This document shows, one piece after another, positions 1 to 6,654 of a DNA stretch of 6,745 bases; position 1 is the first letter of the stretch, and each line of letters starts with the position of its first letter. Below the pieces are notes generated by a model. The model saw only the letters and a list, made by a program, of their open reading frames with translations. It was not told where the DNA came from and made no database searches. The DNA is from Clostridia bacterium (lineage in GTDB: Bacteria; Bacillota; Clostridia; Saccharofermentanales; UBA5734): contig JAGPFK010000086.1 in assembly GCA_018056585.1 (NCBI GenBank), positions 1 through 6,745 of the forward strand. Direction: 5' to 3'. The position numbers and the translations under genes were made by a program.

Positions 1-620
1 ACCTTGGTAAGCTCATTCACATCCAGTTCCATGATCTTGTTTTTATCCAGCAGATCCAGCAGGGAGGCACGAACACGATCCCCCGTTGTGGATGAGACGG
101 TGCAAACACGGCCGGTATCATCAAGCGTGACATAATCATAATAGCCGGATGGAATTTCGTTTCCAAATTTAATCTCATGGATTTCGCCGTTTTTCAAGCA
201 GACCCTCAGAATGGCGGACGGATGATCCAACCCATAAAGGGAGAGATCCGCCGCATTGGTTTCAATCTCTTTGCTGGCGTAAGCATGGCCCGCGACATTG
301 GCAAGGCTCTCCAGGGTCGATGAAGAGAACGGATAACCCTCCATGCCGGCTACGGACCAAATAAAGGACACCTTCCCTTCTTTGTCTGTCACCTCTTCCG
401 GAACCAGCTTGAAATTCGCCTGATCGTTTTCAACTTCCAGGTATTTGATTTCATCCATTTCGACCGAGTAAACCGGCTCCAGGGCTTCTCCTGTTGTGGC
501 TGATGTTTCTTCATTGTCTCCTGTCCCAGGAAGCACGGTGGAGCCGATCCAGACCAGCAATAAGACAATAATGATCGCGCCGAAAATGAAAAGGGACCGA
601 TACTGTTTGTTGATCTTCAT
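1..620 (-). CDS. DUF4340 domain protein, membrane-anchored (3' end outside window)
   Basis: Last gene visible of the ABC operon. The reading frame is open from an ATG at 620 down to the left window edge, giving 206 codons without a stop, so the C-terminus is missing. The protein starts with a short basic stretch (MKINKQYR), then one hydrophobic segment at about residues 9-26, then a Thr/Glu-rich linker and a soluble domain expected to lie outside the membrane. The motif YGLDHPSA at about 129-136 and the repeated beta-strand-like pattern before it are typical of DUF4340 proteins, which commonly follow GldG-like genes. The start is supported by a Shine-Dalgarno (AAAGGGGA) about 7 bases upstream, in the 16 bp gap after the GldG-like gene. 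The role is unknown; by position it is probably an accessory outer subunit of the transporter. Family call is from recalled motif and context. Confidence 0.85.
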   Translation of the reverse strand, partial: MKINKQYRSLFIFGAIIIVLLLVWIGSTVLPGTGDNEETSATTGEALEPVYSVEMDEIKYLEVENDQANFKLVPEEVTDKEGKVSFIWSVAGMEGYPFSSSTLESLANVAGHAYASKEIETNAADLSLYGLDHPSAILRVCLKNGEIHEIKFGNEIPSGYYDYVTLDDTGRVCTVSSTTGDRVRASLLDLLDKNKIMELDVNELTK

Positions 621-636
621 TTGATGTCCCCTTTCA

Positions 637-2154
637 TCACAGGTGCTTGCGCTTCCGGTAAACAACCAGAGCCGCGATCAGGAATAGCGCGGGAATCAGA
701 ATCATGACCACAAATGCCGTAAAGACATTGATGCTCTGGGATCCCTTGGAAACAGCATAGGAAACGGGCTGCTTAGACTGGATATACAAGCTTTCACTGT
801 CGCTCATATTGGACAGATACTGGATTGAATAATAGAACAAGCCCGCGTTATACAGCTGATTGCCAAAAGTTTTCAGAACATTGTCACTGAAGATGCTGCT
901 GGAACCCACCAGCATCACCTTGGCCGATTGGGTGACGTTTGTTCCGTCTATATACCCTTTGTTTTCCGACAATAAGGCAATATACTGCGTGCCAGCCGGC
1001 GAGGATTGGTCGGGATCACCGTTTGTTTCGGCATAGCCCTGATCTGATGTCGTTAAAATGGGTTCTACTTCTATCCACTCTTTGACATTTTTTAAGATAT
1101 TCATACCACGCGCGTTGTCCGCCAGTGTAAATCCGTCGATTTCAGATTCTGTCACTTTGCTGGATGGTGCAATTGCACGAAGGATATAAGCATCATCCTG
1201 GAAGCGATGTGATGTGTCGCCTTCACGCAGACGCGTGTCACCGATTTCGACGTTGTAATCGACCAACAGCTTGTTCAATTCAGGAAAAGACACATTGTTA
1301 AAGTCCGAAATAAACATCAAGCTGCCGCCTTGCTGCAGATAGCCGGCGATTAAACGGCGTTCCGCTTCGGTGATATCCTTTTTCGGCGATGCCATAATCA
1401 GAACCGCGCAATCTTCCGGGATTTTTTCCAATCCGAAAAGATCGAGTTGTTTGACATCATAGTTATTGCTGTCGAGAATGCTTTCCAATATGGTGAAATT
1501 TTCAGTGTAGTCCAGCTCATCATGACCGGTTGTAAAGTAAACCACGGGTGTCGTTTCTGATGTGACATATTTGATAGCGCCTGTCATGCTCTGCTCGGCC
1601 TTGATGCCTTTAAGCACGGTATTATAGTTCGAATCGTAGCCAACATCATAAATATCATAGTAGCCGATCCGCTTGCCCTTTTCCGTGGCTGGGCAATACA
1701 CAACAAATTCACCGGCCTCCGGATCCAAATAACCCGCCGGATCAATTTCTTTAAGGATGCCTGGCGTACGGTCCGGGTCCACATAACGAACGGTTAATTT
1801 ACCATTGCTGTTGCTGACATAATCTTCCAGCATAAGCCGGACCTGTTGAAAGCGCGTATCGGTATTGGCATCAAAAAGGCCAACGATCTGGACATCTTTA
1901 TCCAAGTTCTGGAGGATCTCTTTGCTGACATCGCCGATGGAGTATTGCCCACCGGTCGTCCAGTCCCACTTGAGCGTCTCGCCCAGTATGGAATCAAAAA
2001 CAATGTTAAAGATCAAAAGCAAAGCGATGAAGAGAATGGTTGAGGTAATTGAGATCGTCTTCAGACTCTTAGCCCGCTTATCAACTTTATGCGTTTCTTT
2101 TTGCTCTTTTTTCTCCTGATCAACAGGTTTGTTCTTTTTCAACACATTATTCAT
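637..2154 (-). CDS. GldG-like ABC transporter auxiliary protein
   Basis: 505-residue protein of the GldG / 'ABC-type uncharacterized transport system' family (PF09822-like). A Lys/Glu-rich cytoplasmic N-terminus (1-32) is followed by a membrane helix at about 34-54. A large extracytoplasmic region follows (YSIGDVSKEIL near 71, FTTGHDE at 207-213, GGSLMFISD near 276), then a second helix at about 476-498 and a basic tail (RKRKHL). The TGHxE motif and the two-anchor layout are family hallmarks. The ATG at 2154 is chosen because AGAGGTGA, overlapping the permease stop codon, lies just upstream; the gap is only 6 bp, pointing to translational coupling. In Flavobacterium, GldA/GldF/GldG form an ABC transporter needed for gliding. 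In Bacillota relatives the substrate is unknown, so no gliding role is claimed. Confidence 0.9.
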   Translation of the reverse strand: MNNVLKKNKPVDQEKKEQKETHKVDKRAKSLKTISITSTILFIALLLIFNIVFDSILGETLKWDWTTGGQYSIGDVSKEILQNLDKDVQIVGLFDANTDTRFQQVRLMLEDYVSNSNGKLTVRYVDPDRTPGILKEIDPAGYLDPEAGEFVVYCPATEKGKRIGYYDIYDVGYDSNYNTVLKGIKAEQSMTGAIKYVTSETTPVVYFTTGHDELDYTENFTILESILDSNNYDVKQLDLFGLEKIPEDCAVLIMASPKKDITEAERRLIAGYLQQGGSLMFISDFNNVSFPELNKLLVDYNVEIGDTRLREGDTSHRFQDDAYILRAIAPSSKVTESEIDGFTLADNARGMNILKNVKEWIEVEPILTTSDQGYAETNGDPDQSSPAGTQYIALLSENKGYIDGTNVTQSAKVMLVGSSSIFSDNVLKTFGNQLYNAGLFYYSIQYLSNMSDSESLYIQSKQPVSYAVSKGSQSINVFTAFVVMILIPALFLIAALVVYRKRKHL

Positions 2155-2160
2155 TGTTGC

Positions 2161-2946
2161 TCACCTCTGGCTCCAGCGCCGTTTTTCTAAAATGCGATAT
2201 GTCAGATAGATAAAAGCCGCTGCCATGCTGACAAAAAAGATGATGGGCGAAATCTCGAAAATACCATCCACGTAATTGTTCAGCCGGGTCGTCGGATTGA
2301 TCCACTGCAACGCGTTTGTCACAGCTGTTCCGGCCGCGTCAATCTGAACATCAGTCAGGCCAAAGATATTAATTTTACTGAGAAGAGTTGAGAATACAGA
2401 GCCAATCATACTGGAAACAAAATCGATTAGCATCAGAATCAGCATGATCACAAATGAAATGACAGCCGCAATGATCTGATTCTCGGTCAAAGCCGAGGTA
2501 AAACAGCCAATCGAAACATAGGCCACACCCAGAAAGATGAAGCCGATATAAGCACCGAGCACACTGCTGTCAATGACCCCGTCATATAACGATGCGATGA
2601 TAACATGGCTTAACGTGCCTGCCGTCATCAGCAGAAAAAGGGCCAGTGACGCAAAGTACTTTCCCAGAACGATTTCAAGCGTGCTGGCCGGCGAGGTGAT
2701 TAAAAGCACCTCGGTGCCGTTGCGTCGATCTTCTGAGAATGAGCGCATGGTCAAAATCGGGATGATGATAAATAAAAAGGATTGAATAAAGCTGATCTCT
2801 CCGACAAGATCAACGTAGGATCCAAGGATACCGGATGCAAAATAAAGACCACTGATTGCCATAAAGATGGCAAAAAGGACATATCCGATCGGGGATCGGA
2901 AGTAAGCTAAAAAGTCACGTTTGAAAATTGCCTTCACGTGTGACAT
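2161..2946 (-). CDS. ABC-2 type transporter permease (GldF-like)
   Basis: 261-residue integral membrane protein, the membrane channel subunit that pairs with the ATPase encoded just upstream. It opens with an amphipathic stretch ending in FRSPIGYVLF, usual for ABC-2 permeases of this type. About six hydrophobic segments follow, near residues 20-44, 52-67, 96-117, 130-152, 157-180 and 232-250. Between segments 2 and 3 is the conserved cytoplasmic stretch RSFSEDRRNGTEVLLITSP (about 68-86), which resembles the ATPase-coupling region of GldF and related permeases. The ATG at 2946 sits 4 bp after the ATPase stop codon, with GGAGGAGA covering the end of that gene as ribosome binding site. Length matches the family. 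The transported substrate cannot be read from the sequence. Confidence 0.92.
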   Translation of the reverse strand: MSHVKAIFKRDFLAYFRSPIGYVLFAIFMAISGLYFASGILGSYVDLVGEISFIQSFLFIIIPILTMRSFSEDRRNGTEVLLITSPASTLEIVLGKYFASLALFLLMTAGTLSHVIIASLYDGVIDSSVLGAYIGFIFLGVAYVSIGCFTSALTENQIIAAVISFVIMLILMLIDFVSSMIGSVFSTLLSKINIFGLTDVQIDAAGTAVTNALQWINPTTRLNNYVDGIFEISPIIFFVSMAAAFIYLTYRILEKRRWSQR

Positions 2947-2950
2947 CAGA

Positions 2951-3904
2951 TTATCTCCTCCTGCTTGTCTGATAACTGCTGGTTACTTCAAGGAATATTT
3001 CTTCCAGGGTTGGGTCGAGTGATCTCATCTCAATAATCGGCCAGCTGTTGCGCGCCATTTCATAGAAAATCGGTTTGCGCACATCTTGTTCCGGATCATT
3101 TTCAACGGTAAAGATGGTCACGCCGCCTTCTTTTTCCATCACGGCTTCGGCCTGTTTGACACCCGGAATCAGGCGTATCTTCTGGATGACGTCCTTTGGC
3201 GGGCCTTCCACGCTGAGCTGAAGCTTGGATGTCTTGGTCATTTTTCTGGACAAACTTTCCGGTGTGTCTTCCGCTACAATTTTTCCCTTGTTGATAATCA
3301 CGACACGTTCGCAGACAGCCTGAACTTCAGGCAAGATGTGTGAACTCAGGATAATCGTGTGGTTCTTACCAAGCTCTTTAATCAAATTTCGGATTTCAAT
3401 GATTTGTTTGGGGTCCAGTCCGATTGTCGGCTCGTCCAGGACCAGAACTTCCGGATTTCCGATCAATGCCTGGGCAATGCCGACGCGCTGACGATATCCT
3501 TTGGACAAGTTCTTGATCAGACGATTGGCTACATCCGTTATGCGGACCAGCTTTAAGATTTCAGCCAGCTGCCGGATCCGCTGATCAGCCGGAACATCTT
3601 TCAGTTCAGCTACGAAACGAAGGTATTCCATCACAGTCATATCCAAATACAAAGGGGGGTGTTCGGGCAAGTAGCCGATGTGCTTTTTCGCCATTTGCGG
3701 CTCATCTAAAATGTCATATCCATTGACGGTCACCGTTCCGGATGTTGCCGAAAGATAACCCGTCAATATGTTCATGGTTGTCGACTTTCCGGCACCGTTC
3801 GGACCAAGAAAGCCCACGATTTCCCCTTCATTGACCGTAAATGAGACATCATCCAGCGCCAATAGGTCGCCGTAGTACTTGACCAGATTATGAATCTCAA
3901 TCAT
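2951..3904 (-). CDS. ABC transporter ATP-binding protein
   Basis: 317-residue ABC ATPase, first gene of the four-gene transporter operon; it powers the ABC-2 permease next to it from the cytoplasmic face. Motifs in order: Walker A GPNGAGKST (34-42), Q-loop region GYLPE (77-81, Glu in place of Gln, common in this group), signature LSKGY (133-137), Walker B VLVLDEP (153-159, catalytic E158), D-loop GLDP (162-165) and switch His188 (SSH). After about residue 215 comes a C-terminal accessory domain of about 100 residues, as in GldA-like and DUF4162-bearing exporter ATPases. The start is set at ATG 3904 because GGAGG lies 7 bases before it. An in-frame GTG at 3925 overlaps that same purine-rich region and is not used here. 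The gene has its own promoter upstream. Confidence 0.95.
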   Translation of the reverse strand: MIEIHNLVKYYGDLLALDDVSFTVNEGEIVGFLGPNGAGKSTTMNILTGYLSATSGTVTVNGYDILDEPQMAKKHIGYLPEHPPLYLDMTVMEYLRFVAELKDVPADQRIRQLAEILKLVRITDVANRLIKNLSKGYRQRVGIAQALIGNPEVLVLDEPTIGLDPKQIIEIRNLIKELGKNHTIILSSHILPEVQAVCERVVIINKGKIVAEDTPESLSRKMTKTSKLQLSVEGPPKDVIQKIRLIPGVKQAEAVMEKEGGVTIFTVENDPEQDVRKPIFYEMARNSWPIIEMRSLDPTLEEIFLEVTSSYQTSRRR

Positions 3905-3957
3905 GTTTTTTCCTCCACTCCTCACTTTTCCAACTAAGGGAAACTGGTTACGTGCAA

Positions 3958-3986
3958 ATTATAGCAAAAAATAATATGCCATAAAC
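3958..3986 (-). promoter_or_regulatory. Extended -10 promoter of the ABC transporter operon
   Basis: On the minus strand TGCTATAAT (3958-3966) is a perfect TATAAT with the TGn extension. The -35 region is poor: TTTATG at 3980-3985 with a 16 bp spacer, or GTTTAT with 17 bp. The spacer is AT-rich. Transcription would begin near 3951, giving a leader of about 47 nt before ATG 3904. The leader holds a small inverted repeat, TTTCC-N7-GGAAA, at 3927-3943. A strong -10 with a weak -35 often goes with activator control, and a direct repeat lies just upstream. Confidence 0.7.
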
Positions 3987-3990
3987 AAAA

Positions 3991-4010
3991 GTTCACAATT
4001 GTTCAGATTT
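3991..4010. repeat. Tandem 10-bp direct repeat upstream of the ABC operon promoter
   Basis: GTTCACAATT and GTTCAGATTT are two adjacent 10-base units matching at 8 of 10 positions. They therefore repeat at about one DNA helical turn. The pair covers roughly -40 to -59 relative to the predicted start of the ABC operon transcript, a usual position for an activator of a promoter with a weak -35. It also contains the 8-base palindrome ACAATTGT. It lies between the thioesterase stop codon and the promoter. Regulatory function is inference; chance is possible in an AT-rich spacer. Confidence 0.4.
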
Positions 4011-4013
4011 TCC

Positions 4014-4796
4014 TCACAAGGCTTGATCTGATTGATGATCTGAAAAGCCCACGCGGGCCCGAAAAATACTGGAGCCGTCAGATAAGAGCTTTGTTTCAAT
4101 CAGAAAGCCATTTTGAGCCGTATCATCTGGCTCACAATAAAAGTTCAGGGTATCGCCGAGTCCGGTTTCTTTGATATAGTGGATATCGAAGGATCTGACG
4201 TCCAAAAGCGATGCCGTATCATCTGACGCCTGCCTGGCTTTGACCACATCCAGGCTCCAGGCCACATAACGTGCATTGTTCACATGCCAGTTGCGGTCCA
4301 TATCGCTGTAAAGCGGCGCTAAAGTCAGTTGGGGCTTCTTCATTTCCGTCGGCAGCGGTAATAATCTCGGGCAGGCTAAAAGCTGCTTATCAACCATATT
4401 TTGAGGCCAGCCTGGCCGTGGCCGCTGTGGTTTATGCTGTGCACGATCGGCCACGACCCATTCTGAGGTCGCCAAACCGAAAGACCGGCCAGTCTGATCA
4501 TAAAAAATAAAATCACGGATAAATGTAAGCCGTCGTACACCGCGATGGCTTGTCTCAACCGTCACGGCATCACGCCAGCCAGGTCTTTTTTTCAATCGAA
4601 CAGAAACCCGAATTAGAAGCCAGCATAAACCTTGTTGATCAAAGTCGCCAAATGCGTCCTTCATGTTCTGAACATGAAGATAAGCCGCTTCCTGCATAAA
4701 TGAAAAAAGAGCAAATAAATGGAGCCTGTCCCCGCAGTCGGTGTCTGTACTGCGAACATCGAATGAGAAACGGGCCGGAGCGTATCCGGGCATCAT
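4014..4796 (-). CDS. Acyl-ACP thioesterase (FatA/FatB-type)
   Basis: 260-residue cytoplasmic enzyme of the acyl-ACP thioesterase family (PF01643), which hydrolyses acyl-ACP to free fatty acid and ACP and so ends chain elongation. Two hotdog domains are expected. The N-terminal one spans about 8-120, with D-DCGDRLHL-FMQEAA and the substrate-side stretch RVSVRLKKRPGW. The C-terminal one spans about 150-252 and carries YSDMDRNWHVNN (163-174), the most diagnostic motif. By comparison with plant FatB, D167, N169, H171 and E210 (in YIKETG) correspond to the catalytic network; the Cys often found after that Glu in plants is Thr211 here. ATG 4796 is preferred over the adjacent ATG 4793. The nearest Shine-Dalgarno (GAAAGGA) is about 13 bases away, a rather long spacing. 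It follows the DUF6106-like gene by 43 bp on the same strand and is probably co-transcribed. Confidence 0.92.
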   Translation of the reverse strand: MMPGYAPARFSFDVRSTDTDCGDRLHLFALFSFMQEAAYLHVQNMKDAFGDFDQQGLCWLLIRVSVRLKKRPGWRDAVTVETSHRGVRRLTFIRDFIFYDQTGRSFGLATSEWVVADRAQHKPQRPRPGWPQNMVDKQLLACPRLLPLPTEMKKPQLTLAPLYSDMDRNWHVNNARYVAWSLDVVKARQASDDTASLLDVRSFDIHYIKETGLGDTLNFYCEPDDTAQNGFLIETKLLSDGSSIFRARVGFSDHQSDQAL

Positions 4797-4839
4797 GATT
4801 TTAAAACTGTCCTTTCAGTCTTCGGCTCTCTTGAATGTC

Positions 4840-5364
4840 CTATGCACCATATTGAACATACTTAATTTTGCTTGGATTGAATCGCTTCATGTTTTTCAGC
4901 ATACGTTCATCCGGAGCAAAGATCACCATTGTCCGCTGACCTTTATAATCGGTAATGAAAAACCAGTTATCCGGCGACTGGATGGATTCGGAACAATCCA
5001 GTAACACATATTTCCCTTTTTGCGCCTCGCGGTAATCATCGCTGTTTACTTTAGCCATGACTTCAAATTCTCTGGCTTTTCCGGTAAATACACGCTTGCG
5101 CCGGCGCCGGTTCACGATCATATCAATGTCAAGATCGCCGTTTGTGACGATGTATTCATATTCTTTGTTCAGACTGGTCAAAAAATACCAAAGGCCATAG
5201 AACAGTCCCACCAGTAAAAGGGGAACCAAAAAACTGATGTAGCCTCCGAACATCATCAAAGCGGTCAGCAGCACAAAAGCAGCCAGAACCAAGCCGGCCA
5301 TCTTCAAATAGTCCTGGCCTGTTTTTCTCCGCCTCACTATTTTTTCCATAAAGGTATCACTCAT
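4840..5364 (-). CDS. DUF6106-like small membrane protein
   Basis: 174-residue protein of unknown function. A basic N-terminus (MEKIVRRRKTG) precedes two membrane helices at about 22-40 and 44-62. A soluble domain follows, starting with EYEYIVTNGDLDIDMI (68-83) and a strongly basic NRRRRKRVF (85-93). The 'YEYIVTNGDLDID' block and the following basic patch recall a family common in Clostridia, DUF6106; the soluble part looks like a small PH-like beta domain on the cytoplasmic side, which is inference. The start at 5364 is supported by a strong GAGGAGG at 5374-5380, 9 bases upstream. A second ATG at 5368, out of frame, reads only three codons (M-N-E) and is discounted. The gene lies 36 bp after the transposase stop codon and 43 bp before the thioesterase gene. 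No promoter is evident in the short gap upstream. Confidence 0.8.
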   Translation of the reverse strand: MSDTFMEKIVRRRKTGQDYLKMAGLVLAAFVLLTALMMFGGYISFLVPLLLVGLFYGLWYFLTSLNKEYEYIVTNGDLDIDMIVNRRRRKRVFTGKAREFEVMAKVNSDDYREAQKGKYVLLDCSESIQSPDNWFFITDYKGQRTMVIFAPDERMLKNMKRFNPSKIKYVQYGA

Positions 5365-5400
5365 TCATTCAAACCTCCTCGAAAAATACCATCTTTTTTA

Positions 5401-6627
5401 TCATTCTACATGAAATACATCAATCTGCCTACTCCTCATTTGCAATGAATCCATTGGCTCTTTTTGTATTTGTGTTGTAAAAAGGTGAGCCATCATGACC
5501 AGAAGCATATGTAAATGCCAGGCATTCCAGGATCTAAACTCATAATGGTCCATACCCAGATCGCGTTTAGAAACATCGAAGCAGGGCTTAATCGACAAAC
5601 GCAAACCGGATACGCGATCCAACTCAGCCGGCTCGATATCGACCGGTGCGTTGCTAAAGAAGGATCTGATCCGGCTGTTCTCCGCCTGCCTGATATACAG
5701 CCAGACTTCCTCAACAGGATGTCTGGCTCTCTCAGAACCAGCCGCTGACTTCGTACGGATAACCCTTAGTTTTTTGGTCTTTTCCATCGTATCGCCAAAG
5801 CTTGTCCATTCCCAGGGAACCGTTGGCTCCTGAGCCAGGCTGGACACCTGAACGGGAGACAAAGAAGCCCTTTTGTCTTTTCTTTTCCGGCCTCTCTGAG
5901 CCGGAGCCCGGATCATGTCAGGCCATTTTGTAAAAACCAGTTGGTTTTCTCCTACATCCGAAAAGTAATAACAACCCTTCGGCAGCGCGGAAAGGAAGGC
6001 CTCGTCCGAACCCAAAACACGGTCACAACCAATCCAGTGAAAAGGGACGTCGATGGCTTTCGCCTGCCTCAGCATGGCAAGAGCCAGCTCACCCTTCGTT
6101 TGAAATGTCAAGTTTTTCGGTACGCCGCACGCTTCACACCGCTCACGATACTCCGCATCAAACCATTTTTCCGGCATATAGAGACGGCGATCCATCAGCG
6201 TGTCGCCGAGACGGCTGCTGTACCCCAGGAACAAGCCGGCCTGGCAATTTTCTTTCCTCTTCAGTTCCTCGCAGTACTGTCTGGCAACGCCGGCTGAATA
6301 AGAGCCCTTCTTTTTGAAGTCGCAGCCGTCCAGCTGAACCATCCCGTCGTTTTGGCCAAGCCGTTCAACGACCTGATGCTGATGCTGAGCCAGCATCACA
6401 TCCTGCAGTACTTTGCCCTGATTGAAAAACATCTGAAGGTTGCGTATCCCGGTCTGATCCTTAAAACGCAGGGCAATCGATTTTAATGTTTTTCGCTTCA
6501 GATCACTCATCAAACCCATCAGATACAAAGCCACCAGATCTCGCTGCCTGCTGTCTTTCCAACTCTTTGAAAATGCGTTCAGATAACATCTTAGTTGATC
6601 AAAAAGGGCCTTTTCGTCGTCGGTCAT
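5401..6627 (-). CDS. IS701-like DDE transposase, probably inactive
   Basis: 408-residue transposase with the architecture of the IS701 family (DDE_5-type RNase H fold). Recognisable blocks are an N-terminal helical region (1-90), LDGCDFKKKGSYSAGVARQYC (99-119, first catalytic Asp D100), NCQAGLFLGYSS and DRRLYMPEKWF (127-156), WIGCDRVLG (198-206, second Asp D202), FFSNAP (323-328), and RLSIKPCFDVSK followed by GMDHYEFRSWNAW (343-370). In relatives as recalled, the last block reads RWxIExCFxxxK, where Glu is the third catalytic residue; here it is K347, and the Trp is L344. Loss of that Glu would abolish catalysis. The C-terminus after residue 390 seems about 30-40 residues short of relatives, which may indicate truncation. 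The start at 6627 has AGAGGTGA 9 bases upstream. Family call is firm; the inactivity call is from memory of alignments. Confidence 0.88.
   Translation of the reverse strand: MTDDEKALFDQLRCYLNAFSKSWKDSRQRDLVALYLMGLMSDLKRKTLKSIALRFKDQTGIRNLQMFFNQGKVLQDVMLAQHQHQVVERLGQNDGMVQLDGCDFKKKGSYSAGVARQYCEELKRKENCQAGLFLGYSSRLGDTLMDRRLYMPEKWFDAEYRERCEACGVPKNLTFQTKGELALAMLRQAKAIDVPFHWIGCDRVLGSDEAFLSALPKGCYYFSDVGENQLVFTKWPDMIRAPAQRGRKRKDKRASLSPVQVSSLAQEPTVPWEWTSFGDTMEKTKKLRVIRTKSAAGSERARHPVEEVWLYIRQAENSRIRSFFSNAPVDIEPAELDRVSGLRLSIKPCFDVSKRDLGMDHYEFRSWNAWHLHMLLVMMAHLFTTQIQKEPMDSLQMRSRQIDVFHVE
5471..5488 (+). repeat. Left arm of an 18-bp imperfect inverted repeat
   Basis: TGTGTTGTAAAAAGGTGA on the plus strand matches the minus-strand sequence at 6637-6654 (TGTGTTGTATAGAGGTGA) at 16 of 18 positions. 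It lies within the 3' part of the transposase coding region, opposite the codons for about residues 380-386. It could be a subterminal transposase binding site, or chance. Confidence 0.45.
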
Positions 6628-6636
6628 CTGGATTTT

Positions 6637-6654
6637 TCACCTCTATACAACACA
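6637..6654 (-). repeat. Right arm of the 18-bp imperfect inverted repeat, overlapping the transposase RBS
   Basis: Partner of the arm at 5471-5488, read on the minus strand as TGTGTTGTATAGAGGTGA. It includes the transposase Shine-Dalgarno (AGAGGTGA). A further related copy, ATCTTGCGTTGTA, lies on the plus strand from 6666, so the core [AT]-C/T-TG-C/T-GTTGTA occurs three times around this gene. Confidence 0.45.

Noticed and set aside
1584..2003. Minus-strand frames of 66 and 69 codons inside the GldG-like gene
   Set aside because: They are out-of-frame shadows of the well-supported 505-residue product, with Arg/Ser-rich composition and no motif.
3905..3925. Upstream in-frame GTG at 3925 as start of the ABC ATPase
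   Set aside because: It lies in the purine-rich stretch that serves as ribosome binding site for ATG 3904, and the family's proteins begin at the MIEIHNL segment.
3964..4013. Intrinsic terminator after the thioesterase gene
   Set aside because: The spacer has A/T runs and the small palindrome ACAATTGT, but no GC-containing stem followed by a T-run on the minus strand.
4047..4058. GCCC-GCGT-GGGC hairpin followed by TTTT on the minus strand
   Set aside because: The stem is only 4 bp, the T-run is short, and it lies inside the thioesterase coding region about 30 bp before the stop; not a convincing terminator.
5381..5400. TGGTATTTT as an extended -10 promoter for the DUF6106-like gene
   Set aside because: The predicted transcript start would fall within the ribosome binding site and no -35 box is present at a usable distance.
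5941..6297. Plus-strand open frame of 118 codons opposite the transposase
   Set aside because: It is fully antisense to a well-supported gene, and its translation shows no recognisable domain; it is a shadow frame.
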